Shown here one piece after another: positions 35,779 through 49,195 of a DNA stretch of 64,000 bases (position 1 is its first letter; every line of letters begins with the position of its first letter). The notes under the pieces were generated by a model, which saw only the letters and a list, made by a program, of their open reading frames with translations, did no database searches and was not told where the DNA came from. Both the position numbers and the translations under genes were made by a program. Origin of the DNA: Cryptomeria japonica (Eukaryota > Streptophyta > Pinopsida > Cupressales > Cupressaceae). The stretch spans positions 147,435,744 to 147,499,743 of the forward strand of contig NC_081407.1 in the NCBI RefSeq assembly GCF_030272615.1, given 5' to 3'.

Positions 35779-38760
35779 TGTTAAACATATGACAAGATTA
35801 AGAGGGGTGGTGAATCAATCCAAACCTTAAAACAACTTATAAAGATTTGAACTTCAAATCACCATTAACATATCTCTACAATTATGAAACATGAAACCAC
35901 ATAGCACTACACAGACAAGAACACTAAATTTATGTGGAAACCCCAAGAAGAGAAAAACCAAAGTGAGAATCATACTCACAATATGAATAATTGATTATGA
36001 TGTTTTAAGCTCAAGGACAAGGAGCTCACTTGTAGAAATAAGATGCACAACCTTAGGGAAAGGTACAAGGGAATTGCATTACTCAGAAACACAATCTCAA
36101 AGTAAGATACAATAAATTAAACAAGATGAAAAATGACGTGTTGTCTTTTAGTAGGTATAGGGAAAGAATGAATTGAAATCAACAAGATCTCCTGATCATG
36201 AAACTATCCTTGAAGCATTGCTTCAAGTGAACAATATTGTGGCAAACACATCACATGTCACTTGTTGTCTCAAAACACTATCATACTAAAGAAATGATCA
36301 TCAAGGCTCATCGCAGAGTGAAACTCACACTTCTACTTCTTCACTTGAACTTGCATATAATTCACATATAATTCACAACAATCCACTACATAATTCATAC
36401 ATTTGCACTTCCATTTATATAAGGTTATGCATTCAAACCCTCAATTAGGTTGGCCACATGCAAAACATAAATGAATTACATAAGGTTAGCTTCTTAGACC
36501 AAAAATAACTAATGCAGTCTAATCTAGGAGATAAAAGGGACCCAAATAGATCGCTACACATATTCCTAAGTTGGTTCCAATGAACTACACATGCTAAAAC
36601 TTCCTCCAAATTCTGCATCAAATGTAACATGTACAAGATTAATTAGGCACATTAACCAATCAGCCTAAAAACATCATCCCATTTACATTACATAATGTTG
36701 TATCTACACACGCCATGGTGATACCCATATCAACATTCTAACTCAACCTCCAATAAATTTTTGAACTAAAAGAGCATGATCCAAATAAGATAAATCAATT
36801 GAGCTAGCTAGAGACAAATACAACTGACAACACCAAACACAAATAAATATAACTTCACTTGCAAATCAAACAAACAATAAAAATTTGAACTAGAACACTA
36901 CACAACCATATGAATATGTACACTAAGCCACAACACTTGAATCAAAATATCCCAGAGAAATGCAAAGCATTCTTCAGACCACTCTTGGAAGACAAGCTCA
37001 CTATCAATAAAATACACAACCAACTTCATCATATGAGAAATTGAGGACCTAGAAACATGATAGTGCAACATCGATAGGATACAAACATTATATCCAAAAC
37101 CATAAGCCATCATCATCAAGGATTGGATGAATGTAAAACATTTTTTCATAAGAACATTAAATACTCTCTTTTTGCATATTGTAACTTCCACTAATGTAGA
37201 ATCCTAGAAACACCTCATACTTACTCAACTATTGGATATTGTTGCTTGTAGGATATGTTGTTGTCATTAATGTCAACATATTTTTGTGTTTTAGTGTTGT
37301 AGAGAGTTGTTTGATGTTTCACTGATTGCATTGAGTTGACATGGTTGGTTTATCTATTTGGGATGCTGAAATAGTTCATTTATTATTTATTTCAGTGGTC
37401 TAGAAATTTACTTGATCGTATTATTTGATCCGGTTTGTAGTTTAATCTTTTTGTGCAGTAGTTGGCAAAGTTTGGTATTTGATCCATTGAGCTCCAGTAT
37501 GATTATATCTATGGTTGAGGATTTGGGAGAATTTTTTGGATATTTATGTGTATCTTCATTTCAGATGGTTTGTGATTTGGTGCTCCACAAGCTATCTTTT
37601 AAATCCAAATTGCCATTGTTGAGTATTCTTGTGAGTTGGCGTGTTGATCGATGAAGATTTAAATAAGTTGTGTTGGTGCAGCTTTTGTGATTGGTTATAA
37701 TGTTCTTATTGGTGTTTCTTGATCATTTCCTATTTATCTTTATGGTCTACATTGATCCTTGTGCATGTTCTTGGTGATTTTGTTGATCTGGTGATATTCT
37801 TTGTGTTATGCGGTATTCTTGGTGGTGTAACATGTTGTGGTTGATCTTGACAATATTTCTGGTGGTGATGCATGTTTTGATATTTGATTTAGGTCCATGC
37901 TATGTCATATATGTAATAATATTGGTCTGGTGGTTTATTTATGTATCATGAGATGTAATTTTGTAATTGAGAGTTGAGGGTTTGGCCAACCTTGTAGTCA
38001 AGGTTGATGAATTGTATAAATAGGTGGTATAACTTAATGTAATTTGGGTGTTGATGGTGTGTTTGCATTATCAGAGAGTAGTGTATATGTGCATAAGTAA
38101 ATTTATCCTTCAATGTGGTGTTTTGAGAAGAGATTGTTGTAGGGCAGACAAATGTGCTTAACCGAAACTGTCATCAGGCATTTGCAGATACTATTTTGCA
38201 TTTCATCCTTTCCAAATTGTAGTCTAATCATTATTGTAAGGTAGTGTGCCTTCCCTAAGGGTTGGAGCCTTCTGGGTCATCTTATTTTGAATAGTGAGAT
38301 CTAGGCAGTGTGTCTGAATGCATGTGCATTCCCCATTGTAATATTTACACATACTACTGCATAGTATCATCTTATTGTGGGTAGATTCCCACCATGGTTT
38401 TTCTTGTAATCAGGTTTTCCACATCCAAATATTGGTGTTATGGGTTGTGGTATCATTATCTTTATCTTTATTCTTGCTTCAATTGTTTAGATCTAAGATT
38501 GTGCTTAAATTGTCTAATACGATGAAAACTGATTCACCCCCCCTCTTAGTTTTCCTTCTTGGTTGCTGCTAAGAGTCAACATCAGTACCATAGAATATAA
38601 GAACATATAAACACTCATTTTTGGACCATCTACAACATCTTCGCATTTGAAAAACTACAACTTACATACCCTCAGATATCAATGACAACACAAGTAACAC
38701 AACTCAAGTTTCCAATAATCTTTGACTTTGTCACTGATGGAAATACTCATACCACCAACT
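35779..38760 (-). repeat. Third copia 3' LTR, interrupted by solo LTR
   Basis: Opens 'tgttaaacatatgacaag' with the 'gaggggtggtgaatcaat' block typical of the copia LTR ends here, runs to 37229, is cut by a solo LTR (37230-38581), and resumes to about 38760, where a purine tract on the minus strand (AAAAGGGGGAGAGAGG, about 38805-38820) and internal sequence follow. Its end wording ('atcaatgacaac..aagtttccaata') matches the relict at 4190-4640. The right edge is approximate. Confidence 0.5.
37230..38581 (+). mobile_element. Solo copia LTR, plus orientation
   Basis: About 1.35 kb. It is the reverse complement relative of the LTR at 40046-41407 along its whole length ('ttggatattgttgcttgtag', 'tttcttgtaatcaggttttc', 'gaaaactgattcaccccccc'). 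No internal region, PBS or purine tract adjoins it. TCAAC at 37225-37229 and at 38576-38580 could be the target duplication, which would put the true right edge near 38575. Confidence 0.65.
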
Positions 38761-39029
38761 AGTAATAGATTATTTCTAATTGTATCTCTCTCCCTCTTAT
38801 TATACCTCTCTCCCCCTTTTATATCAAGGATAAAGGGCACAAACTACAAATAATAACTCTCTCTCCAATTGTAACACTCCCTTTGGCAAGGATATCTCTC
38901 TTTAGCACTACTCCTATTGAGAGAAACCACCAGATCAATCTAGGAGAAAAAAGATAAACTTCAAATCTCCCCTTGGAAATATGCACCACCTATATGCATC
39001 TAGTTTAAATGAGGGGCAATAACCCCGAA

Positions 39030-40045
39030 CTTCTATCAGAGATGCTCAAAGGTATCTTTTGCCTATGCCTTGGTAAAAATGTATGCAATATAATCTTTTG
39101 TAGGCACATATTCCAATGCAAATTCCTTCTTTGCAACCTTCTCTCTTAAGAAATGATATCAGATAGAAAAAAATTTAGTTCTTGAATGCATTAGAAAATT
39201 CTTATAAATGTTAATTGCACTTGTATTATCACACATAATAGGAATTGTCTCATCATAGACCACCTTGATAGCTCCGAGAGTTTGCATCATTCACATGAAT
39301 TGAGTGTAAAAAGATGTTGCTCCAATATATTCTACCTCTACAATAGATAATGACACTAAATCCTACTTTTTTCTCAACCAAGACATCAATATGACTCGCA
39401 AGAAAAATGCACCACCACTTGTACTTTTTCTATCGTTAGCACATCTAGCTTAACTAGCATCTATGTATGCCTTTAACATGAAATCATCATTCTTATTATA
39501 CTAAAATATGGAGTCCCTGTCAAATATTTGAATATTATTTGCACTTCTTGATCATGAGATTTGTTTGGATTAGCTTGATATTTGACAACTAAATACAACA
39601 TGCAGAATGTCTTGTCCTGAATTAGTCAAATACAACAATCCTCCTATCAAAAACCTATATTATTTCAGATCAACTTCTGAAAAACTATCACCCTTACTTA
39701 ACTTGCGACCAGTAGTCATAGGAGTTCAAGCTAGTTTACAACACTTCATACTTTACTTCTTCAACATCTCCTTGATATACCTGGTCTGAAAAATGAAATA
39801 CCATCTTCTAAGTATCTCACTTGAAGACCAAGGAAAAATGATAACTCGCCAACCATTGATATCTCAAATTATTTTTGCATTTTTTCTACAAATATCTCAC
39901 AAAAACTATCATCTCCTCCAAAAATTATATCATCAACATATAGAACAATTATTAATAGTTTATCACCTTCAACTTTGAAATAAAGATTACTATCTATTGC
40001 ACCTTTCTTAAAATTCTACTACAACAAGTATATGTCCAACTTACT
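39030..40045 (-). pseudogene. Third copia RT and RNase H fragment
   Basis: Minus strand. From 40045 down: 'GAIDSNLYFKVEGDKLLI', then the RT active site 'LYVDDIIFGGDD' (about 39935-39970), 'FEISMVGELSFFLGLQ', 'YQANPNKSHDQEVQIIFKYL' and, nearer 39200, RNase H/C-terminal pieces ('CDNTSAINIYKNFLMHSRTK', 'EYVPTKDYIAYIFTK'). There are several stops and shifts. The frame is cut at 40045 by the next element's LTR; upstream parts of this pol are not in sight. It belongs to the copia whose 3' LTR is 35779-38760. Confidence 0.75.
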
Positions 40046-41407
40046 TGTTGGCAACAACAAGGAAGGAAAACTAAGAGGGGGGGTGAGTCAGTTTTCATTG
40101 GATCAAACCAATTAAGTACAATCTCAGATCTAATCAACTGTAGCAAAAAGAAACATAACATCAATAAAAGGAACACAAATAACACCAATATATTTGACGT
40201 GGAAAAACTGGTTAAGGGAAAAACCACAGTGGGATCCTACCCACAATGAGATGATACTCTATAGTAGTATGTGTAAATATTAAACAATGGGGAATACACA
40301 TGCATTTAGGTACACTGCCTAGAGCTCACTGCTCAAATTATAATGACCTAGAAGGCTCCAACCCTTAGGGAAGGTTCACTACCTTACAAAAATATTCAAA
40401 CTACAATCTGGAAAGAATGAATTACAAAATTAGCATCTGCTAATGCCTAATGATAGTTTTGGTTAAGCTCAAATGTCTTCCCTTCACCAATCTCTACTCA
40501 ACACAACACACCATGCCGAAAGATGAATTCACTTGACCTCACATAAACCACTCTCTAATAATATAGACTCCACCATCGACACCAAATTACATGAACATTA
40601 CACCCATTTATACAAATCATCAACCTTGACTACAAGGTCGGCCAAACCCATAGCACCTAATTACAAAATTACATCACACGATATATAAATAAACCATCAG
40701 ACCAATACAATGCCATAGATAATATAGCATGGACCTAAATCAGCTCCTCAAACACACATCACCACCAGAAATCTCGCTAAGATCAACCGCAACACGTTAC
40801 ACCACCAAAATATCACATAACATGAGAAATATCACTGGACCAAGAAGATCATCAAGAACTCTCATAATAATCAATGTTGACCACCAAAACAAATACGGCA
40901 TGATTAGAAAACACCAACAAGAATGCTAGAACCATCCGCAATAGCTGCACAAACACCACTTATGCAAATCTCCATCGATTAACATGCTAACATTCAAGAA
41001 CACTTAATAACAACAACCTAGATAAGAAAGATAGCTTCCAAAGCACCAAATCATGAACCATTTTAAACAAAGATACACATGAACATCCCAAACACTTTTC
41101 CAAATCTTCAACACAAGATATGATTGTACTGAAGCACAATGGATCAAACACCAACACAACAACACTGAACACACAAAACTAGTCTCCATACCAGATTCCA
41201 TGTAACTCAACCAAATCATCACAAAGCATCATGAAATCAATAAGGAATGAAGTATCTCTAGTTGATTCAACATCCCAAATAGATAAACCAACCAGATCAA
41301 CTCACTTCAATCACTGGATCACCAAAACAATTCTCTGCAACATCAAAACATAGGAATATGTTGACATCAATGACAACAACATATGCTAGCAGTAGTAATA
41401 TCCAAAA
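40046..41407 (-). repeat. Fourth copia 3' LTR
   Basis: From 'tgttggcaacaac' to 'aatatccaaaa', same family as the solo LTR at 37230 but inverted. Followed by a minus-strand purine tract CAAAGGGGGAGAT at 41408-41420, so it is a 3' LTR with internal sequence to its right, and inserted into the third copia's RT gene. Confidence 0.75.
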
Positions 41408-41699
41408 ATCTCCCCCTTTGGCATTGATGGCAACATATAAATCTGAAAAATAATGAATGAAAAGGAATAAATCAACACCAACAAACTGCAACAGGCTCTC
41501 CCTAAGATCATGCACACAAAGATCCAAAGATAAGGTATTTTTTCACATGCTTCTCTCCCCCTTTGACAGCAATGCCAAAGATATAAACTAATCAAACTTC
41601 TCTCCCAAATGACATAATCATAGCTCTAAACAACTCACTAACTACCTTAGCTAAGTAGCAACATCAACTCATCAACCTGGATAAAGAGATAAGACTATG

Positions 41700-42228
41700 A
41701 AGTCTATCAGATTGATGCATCTCAATGTACCTAGTTCTCATTAGGAGGGGCAAATACCCCTAACTTGTCTCTCAAATACACAAATGTATCTGCAAGAAAA
41801 GGCAGTGAAAATATCTACAATCTAATGTTTTGTATATACATATTCCAGTTTTACTTCATCATTAACTTTATCCCTCAAGAAATGATACTTAATTGATATA
41901 TGCTTCATTTTAGAATGGTGTACCAAATTCTTGGAAATATTAGGAATTGTCACAATAAATAACAGTAGGCTCCTCATACGCAACTCTAATTCCTACATAT
42001 ATTTCATCCAAACTACCTAAGTACAATTTGTAATAGCAACAATGTATTTAGCTTTAGCAGTAGATAGAGATATAGTATCTTGTTTCTTGCTCGCCCATGA
42101 AATCAACTTCTTCCCCAAAAAGAAAGGTCCACCAGTAGTTCTCTTTTGGTCATCTACATCACCTGCCTAATCAGCATCAGTATAGGCACATAAAAGAAAA
42201 TCATCATTCTTCAGATACCATAACCCAT
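41700..42228 (-). pseudogene. Fourth copia RNase H fragment
   Basis: Minus strand, reading from 42228: 'YLKNDDFLLCAYTDAD', stop, 'AGDVDDQKRTTGG', 'FFLGKKLISWASKKQD', 'ISLSTAKAKYI', then 'KHISIKYHFLRDKV' and a C-terminal 'TKH..IVDIFT'. This is the copia RNase H and the polyprotein tail. The first catalytic Asp is in 'AYTDAD'. The gene is cut at 42229 by the CACTA terminus. Stops and small shifts are present. Confidence 0.75.
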
Positions 42229-42650
42229 CACTAGTACATTCGGGGCTAATTTCTGACGGCCTATTGTTGGAATTCTGACCACCTTTCGTCGGACTACCGA
42301 CAAATAAAGTCATCAAAAACTCATTGTCGGAATTCTCGACGATGCCATTGAAGGTCGGTGTTCCGACGATACCGTGAACTCTTTCGACAGTGGCCATGAT
42401 CGCTCCTCCGGCCAAATATGTCATTGAATGGACGTCAGAATAATGACGTGCCCCCACTACTATACATCGATGATTGTCCAACAAGGAAGTGTCATTAGAC
42501 ATACAACATCCTCGTCGAAATTTTCTTTAGTTGGCATCGGATGTCCGACAGATACCAGAAACTTTGCACCGACAAGAATGTTTTTGGTTCGACAGTTCGA
42601 CCATCGATGCAAAGTTTAGTTCCCATCAGAATTCCGATGTAAATTTATTT
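42229..42650 (+). mobile_element. CACTA-type terminus with palindromic repeats
   Basis: Begins CACTAGTACATTCGGGGCTA inside copia RNase H coding sequence. It then carries at least seven near-palindromic GTCGGAATTCCGAC-like motifs: 42266-42279, 42288-42301, 42326-42340, 42354-42367, 42433-42448, 42535-42549, 42624-42639. A CACTA start followed by clustered subterminal motifs is the hallmark of En/Spm-type ends. I did not find the opposite terminus; the right edge is approximate. Confidence 0.65.
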
Positions 42651-44792
42651 TGTTTGAAATAAATAAATTTGATTATTTCGTACTGTGACTAGTTCTCCTT
42701 ATCTAGACATCAAGCACACCTCATTGATATGTACAACAAATGGTATTCTATCCCCATCAGCTACCAGTAGGGGGCATAGGTTTCAAGCTAATATGAAGGT
42801 CACTGGTTTCAAGCTAATATGAGGTGCACCATGGTTGAGATGGTCCAACTCATAAGAGGACTGTATGAACCATTGAGTACTAGTAAACCTATTAAAAATG
42901 GGATCAAAGGGAGTAGCTTTGGCGCTGATAGGGAATTAGCTAACCCAAATAGAAGAGCCTTTAAAGCCAATTTTCTAGAAAAGGAAGGGACAAAACCAAT
43001 GGAAGAAGAGCAACCCAATTAGGGAGATGAAATGACTTTATCTACTTTATCTAAGTTATTTGTTCTTGTTCTTCTTTGTTCTTTCCATAAGTTAGTTGTA
43101 TGAGTCACATTTGGTTTTCAATGACTTTATCTACTTGAAATCTACTTTGGATGTTTTTCTTAAGCTTGTAGCCTTTGACTCCCTTGCATGTTTTCAATAT
43201 TGCCCCCCATCAGGTTTCCATTTTAGGTTATCAACCTAATGGGAATGGTACAACTCTATCGTAGTACAAAAATCCATTTGCCTTCAACATATTCTCCCCA
43301 AGTTTGGTATCTAGCTCGAATGACCATTTATCATATTCTATAAAAACTCTAGTACCATGAAAATTTCATAGCACCAGTCACATAGAGGTTCACATTCACT
43401 AGAATCAAGAGATTATTCATAGACCAATTGTTCATATCCAACACCTCCTAAATTCCAAATAGATGTCAACACCTTCACAAAACACTTTACAATAATTTTT
43501 TTCATATATGATATTTTCTAGAGATGTAAGAGGTTACTTCTTTAAGGTATACTTACACCATGTTCAATGAATAGAGATTAGTTCACCTTATGTTTGGTGA
43601 TAGAGAGATGTGTGGGGGCCCTGTGCATCTAATCAACAAGGTTGGAGATCATGTTGTAAAGGAAGAACACAAGCACTATTGACTATCCTAGAAGGACAAA
43701 TTGTGACAAATTGAAATTACTAGTGTCATTGCTGCAAAACAGAGTCTTGTTGGAGGGTTTGGGAGGTTGAAAGTACAAGAGGCTAGTCTTATTTCTTGTA
43801 TAGGTTCTACAAGTCAGTTTCAAGGGGGTTTTTTTAAAGGCATAGATGTGTTGATTTTTCCTTTGGCCATCAACGTTGACAGTCCTAATTGCAAAGGGCT
43901 AGTAACCATCAAGGATAGTATGTGTTGCATTGTTGGGCTCCACTAATTTGCACTTGTTATGATGTCACAAGCCCAAGACTAGTTTACCATGATGTTTATA
44001 TTGCCTTGTAATGTTGGATCAAGCCTTGAAGGGTGATCAAAGTCTAGTGGCCAATAGGTGTGTCCAAGGGTACCCATAAAGGATGGGATATGAAACCATT
44101 ATCATTGTGAATTGAAACACTTGTAAATTTTTAATTTGTGAAATCTTATGGTATGAATTTGTTGATTAAATTGTTATCTAGTGAATGAGCTTTTGGACAT
44201 TTCCTTATATTAAGTTCATTTCTATATCTTCTTAAGCATATTTATTTATTTTGCTTCTCCCTGAAAAAGTGAATGCAAAGAACCTATTGAAGATCTTCTA
44301 CTTAGTTCTCATAATCACAAGATGATTGTGCTTGATCAAGTATTAGAGTGAGAAATATCTACACACCAACAATATAATAGGTAGACTAAAATTAAATAAC
44401 AATTAAATTTATAGAGAACTACTATCATACTTACAAACTTACAATAATGTCTTGAAAGTTATTTTCTTTGTCTATCATGTCTCTCAATTATCTTCAATTT
44501 CTATTTTTTATATCTATTAGTTTATCTCAATTTATATATATCGGTGAGCATGCTAACATGAGTACAAGGATCATGTGACAAACACGATCGCTTGCCAATT
44601 CTAGGGCTTCTACATATAATCAATCTATGCAGAATGAATTGGTCCCTAAGGAACACTTGTAAGGGCTTTTCTATCAATGGGTAGACAAAAGTGACAAAGT
44701 TTGCCTGACTATTGAACCATGTCCTACACTCCATTGTCTAGATCTTTTCTCCATGATCACTATAATTAGTGGGAAGATATTGACAAGGGAAT
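42651..44792. other. Unidentified old sequence
   Basis: No gene I can defend. A 67-codon forward frame at 42819-43022 rich in Glu, Lys and Asn could be a gag scrap. 43610-43740 loosely resembles 46095-46235, so part is a dispersed repeat. Confidence 0.25.
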
Positions 44793-44946
44793 ATGGATGC
44801 TTTCATTAAAGGAGTTGCTACATATCCTTCCTCAATTGTGTAAACTACTTTATGTAAAACTCCATTGGATTTATATCTTAAACTTAAATCTAAACTTAAT
44901 TATTATTATAATGACATCAAGCAAACAGTGAGGTAAAGAAAAATTG
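44793..44946 (+). repeat. Inverted repeat, left arm
   Basis: 154 bases that match the reverse complement of 45138-45291 with only scattered differences (for example 'ctacatatccttcctcaatt' pairs with 'aattgaggaaggatatgcag'). The loop is 191 bases. Confidence 0.85.
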
Positions 44947-45137
44947 AAGCCAAGAAAAACCTTAGACAAAAGACCTTTGGTGATTAGAAGTGAAAAAAAT
45001 AATTGAAATATTACAAACAATCATTTAACCTATGAAATGGGATGATTATCGATGGAATCCACTACACATTTCTTAATAGAATTTAAAAGGGACATCACAA
45101 AAATAAATCTTTTGACAACTTAATCATGAATTAAAGC

Positions 45138-45291
45138 CATTTTTCTTTACCTTATTGTTTGCTTGATGTCATTATAATAATAATTAAGTTTAGATTTCAG
45201 TCTTAAGATATAAATCCAATGGATTTGTATATAAAGTAGTTTACACAATTGAGGAAGGATATGCAGCAACTCCTTTAATGAAAGCATCCAT
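45138..45291 (-). repeat. Inverted repeat, right arm
   Basis: Partner of 44793-44946. Together they could form a ~150-bp hairpin in RNA or a foldback element. No TIR/TSD set is obvious at the outer ends. Confidence 0.85.
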
Positions 45292-48200
45292 TAAAACTCA
45301 TAGCTGTTGTCACCTCATGAAACGTTACGATTGCAAGATAAGCGTAGGTTTGACCAAAATGGTCAAAAATTGAGATTTTTTTTTTTTTTTTGGTTTTATT
45401 TCATGTAAATAAGGCCATTTGAGGCCATTATGATGTATTTGGACCTAATTGGGAAAGTTTGAGGTCCATTGGGCAAAAATTGTAAAAAGTTGTCATTATT
45501 GTCATGACAACTTTTTAAATTTTGGTTGGGAGGTTGGTTTTTGGTGGTTTGAGATTGTAACCCACTTGGATGGGCATAAATAGGCCTTTGTCACACCACC
45601 AAAGTTTGTCTTGTTTAATTTTGAAAGTTTTACTAAATGAAGTTGGAGATTTTTGTTCATACAAAAATGTTTCAGTCTGATTCTCATTATTTTTAATTAT
45701 GAAATTAATCATATTTTCATTAGAATTTGATTGGATATGGTAGAGAATTGAATTATACTCATTTCATCTTTTGTAGCATTGAGATCCATTGAAATTTGAA
45801 GAAGATATCACTATTTTTCCAAAAACTATCAAAACCCTCACTAGGGTTTCTAATGAGTGGGAAAAAAATGTATTTTTGGCCTTTTCACCGTTAAAAACTC
45901 ACACCACTAGTTGGAAAGGCTCTTGTAAATATGTTTTTTCATTTCTCTTTCTTTCATGTCTCCAAAAGCTTTGAGACATATGCTATATTTGATTGATTGG
46001 TCTGATATTCATCATGTATCAAACCTCTAGGATAGCAGCATAGAGAAAGTGGAATATAAGATAGGTGAGAGTGAAGTGCCTTGGATGAAATGTTGGAAGA
46101 GATGTGTAGGACCCCTACACACCCCATAGAATCATTTAGAAGCTATAAAAAAGTGCCATAGACCAAATATTAATGACTATCCTAAGGGTACCAATTGTGA
46201 CAATCACAATTTTACTAGTGATACTGCCTACTCAAACAAGTTGTGTTTGGAAACCCCAAGTGTGGATATGTAATGGTAATGAAATGTCCTAAGAGTATCC
46301 CTTACACCATACTTGGTGTCACAATGGTGTTGGTGTGGCCTTGGGCCAATGGTGGTTGACTGTTACAATTAGGACAATGATCTCAAACACAATTTACGGT
46401 GTTTATAACTCTAATGTCCCAATCTACTTGTATATATTTTCACAAAATAATGAACAACCCAATCATAGCTATTAATAATATTTCCCCATAAAATGCATGC
46501 AAAACGTATCATCATTGATAGGATAACTAACTTGCATTTAGTAAGAGACCTCAATGAGTGGAGTTTCATGCTGAAAAGAGTACTTGCAATAAAGATATTG
46601 AAATCAACGAGACATTATGCATTCAAAAATCCACAAGGAAGATCTAATATTTATAAATGAAATTGCAAATCAATCAAAGTTACATGTTTGATATCTTACT
46701 TATATCATGGAAACATAAAATGTATATATGCACTCAACATACCTCTTTTCTTGTTTATTTGAGAATATTGCTAGGAATTAATAGGTTAATGATACATTGA
46801 TCTACACATGAATCACTTGTACTTTCCTGATACTTTCATCCCTTGATCAAGGTCACGTACCCCCTAGCACTTGAAGATTGTTTCCACCCTCTCGATTACT
46901 TGAAGTCCATGCTCAAGTCACACTAAATCACAATAGTTAGTACAAAATAGTGACCACAACCAAGGAAGCCCAAATTTACTCATACTCAACATAATAAGAA
47001 ATAACTAGATCATCTGGACCATTATTCATAACATAACCTCTTTTCACATCATGGAAGGCCAAAATTACAAGGATGGAGCTTCTTCAAAGGAGCCATTTTT
47101 CAAAGCCACAAAACTATCAACAAGAGTATCTAATTTATTTTGATATGTGATAAAGAAGGGACTTTTCTTTTCTAGAGCCTAAGTGATAAAGAAGGGACTT
47201 TGGTCCTAAAACTGTTGCTCCACATCCTAGAGTGAAATTACACTCATAAGGCCATGGTTGTCATCATGCAAGTGAAAATGGCTCATCAACAAAACATGGA
47301 GGGTTAAAGGTCAACTCTATAAGAGTGGGTTATACACAAACTTAACTGCACTCTTGATCCCAAATATTGTCCCTAGTTGAAGGAAGACTGGTTGCATAAA
47401 ACCCCTATATAGCTGATATAGGTGGGTGAGCATAACACACATAAAATATATCTACTAAATCCTCACCTACTAAATCCTCACTGAAGAATAATTCCTTGGT
47501 CATATCAATAGTCATGGATGTACAAGAAGGACCGACTTATTACTAAACTATTTATTTATGTTTTGAATAATGTGAGATTGATGTATGGTCTTAGATCATT
47601 GCTTATTCATTAGGCAGTAGAGTCACAACACATTGTGAAACAAACAAATTGGAATAAAAAGGTAGAGCTATGCATTTGCAATTTTGCACACAACTAAGAT
47701 CATGAAATTTTGTAGCAAAACATACCTAGTAATCCATTCAACTGCATATGTTAATATATAAAATGACAGGATCATTACAATACTTGCATTTTTCTTAGAA
47801 TGTTGTTACATTCATTTGACCCAATCTTACACTCTTGCCAAAAAATGTGACATGGGAAAATGCTTGGTTATGGCCAATAAATCTTCTTGAATATACACCT
47901 AATGCCATGGAGATATTCTACAATAGAAGCTACTTACAATACTAGTATTCTTTGATTCCACAGGTTTGTAATCTTTCAACAAATTGCATGTGGAGTCTAT
48001 GGCTACCCTATGATTTCTTTGGTGTTTAGAGACCATAGCTAAACAATCCTCTTCCAAAATGGATTCCAAAACATTAGTTAGTCAATGTTGGGCATGAAAC
48101 CTAACCCATGGTACTATAGTAGTGCCAAATTTAAGGGAAAGGGAGAATCTCAACCAAAAATGGCATCTTAGATCAAATAACGGATTGAGCATTGAATTTT

Positions 48201-49195
48201 TCTATTTGGGAGACCTTCTACATGCATGGCGGTAGTTGGGAGCAAAACTAGATGTTTATTTTGGTGCCCAAACTCAATTTAAAAAATATGCTTTTGGTTC
48301 CAAGTGAGGCTCGAGGCTTGGGAAGTAACTATAGGTTGGGGAGTTGGGAGTGGAAGTGGACCTAGAACCAAAACCTATAGGTTTTGGGTTCCAAGTCCCT
48401 TCCGAGCTCTAGATAAAGGGAAGTGATAAATAAGGGAGGAAGAAAATAGGGAAGAAAGTGAGGAAATAAAGAGGGAGATCTAATTTATTTTGGTATGTAG
48501 CCTCTACTACTCTTTTTCTTGTTGAATGATTTTGCAATATTTTGAGAAGACTACAAGGCATGAAGTAATGCTCATAAGGCATGAAGGATCTATGTAAAGC
48601 ACAAACCATACATATGAATACATGCAAGGCATGAATCATAAATGTAAACCATGAAGTAATGTACATAAGTACACATAAGGAACAAGCATATATGAGAAAG
48701 GTTCTCATGGAGTGGACATGTTGAAGACACATCGATCATGAAGCATACAAGAGAGAGGTATTCATGGAATAGACATCTGAAAACATCTCATTCATGAAGT
48801 AACAAAATGCTAAAGAAAATATCAAGTAATAAAAAAAATTACAAGGATGAGGCATATTCATAACTTTTACAGTCCCGCCATGGATATAAACACTAGAAGC
48901 AACTCATACTATTAGTGTACATACAAGACAATATGGGAGTTTTTTATACCCAACAACTTGTGATATTGTTGTTCCTGTTGGCTCTATTGGACCCTATAAT
49001 TAAGATTCAATATACATTATTCAATAAGATTAACTGTGTAGCATAATGAAATATTGAATAGTGTGTTATCTTATTGAGATTCACTTAGTTTAGAGAATAT
49101 TTTAATATTTTCTACTTAACAGGGCCAACCACATGAAGGTGGAAGCTCATTTGGCCCCTCCCCCCCCTAACTCACTCTAAATTCCTCGTTAGCAT
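45292..49195. other. Unidentified repeat-like sequence
   Basis: No coding region recognised. 45308-45960 has LTR-like traits (17-T run at 45376, a 13-bp-arm hairpin at 45484-45516, 'cataaata' near 45577) but no partner. 48540-48680 repeats 'aggcatgaagtaatg'-like wording. Confidence 0.25.

Noticed and set aside
43610-46235. Homologous coding pair at 43610-43740 and 46095-46235
   Set aside because: Similarity is patchy and no frame is shared; only a vague dispersed repeat can be claimed.
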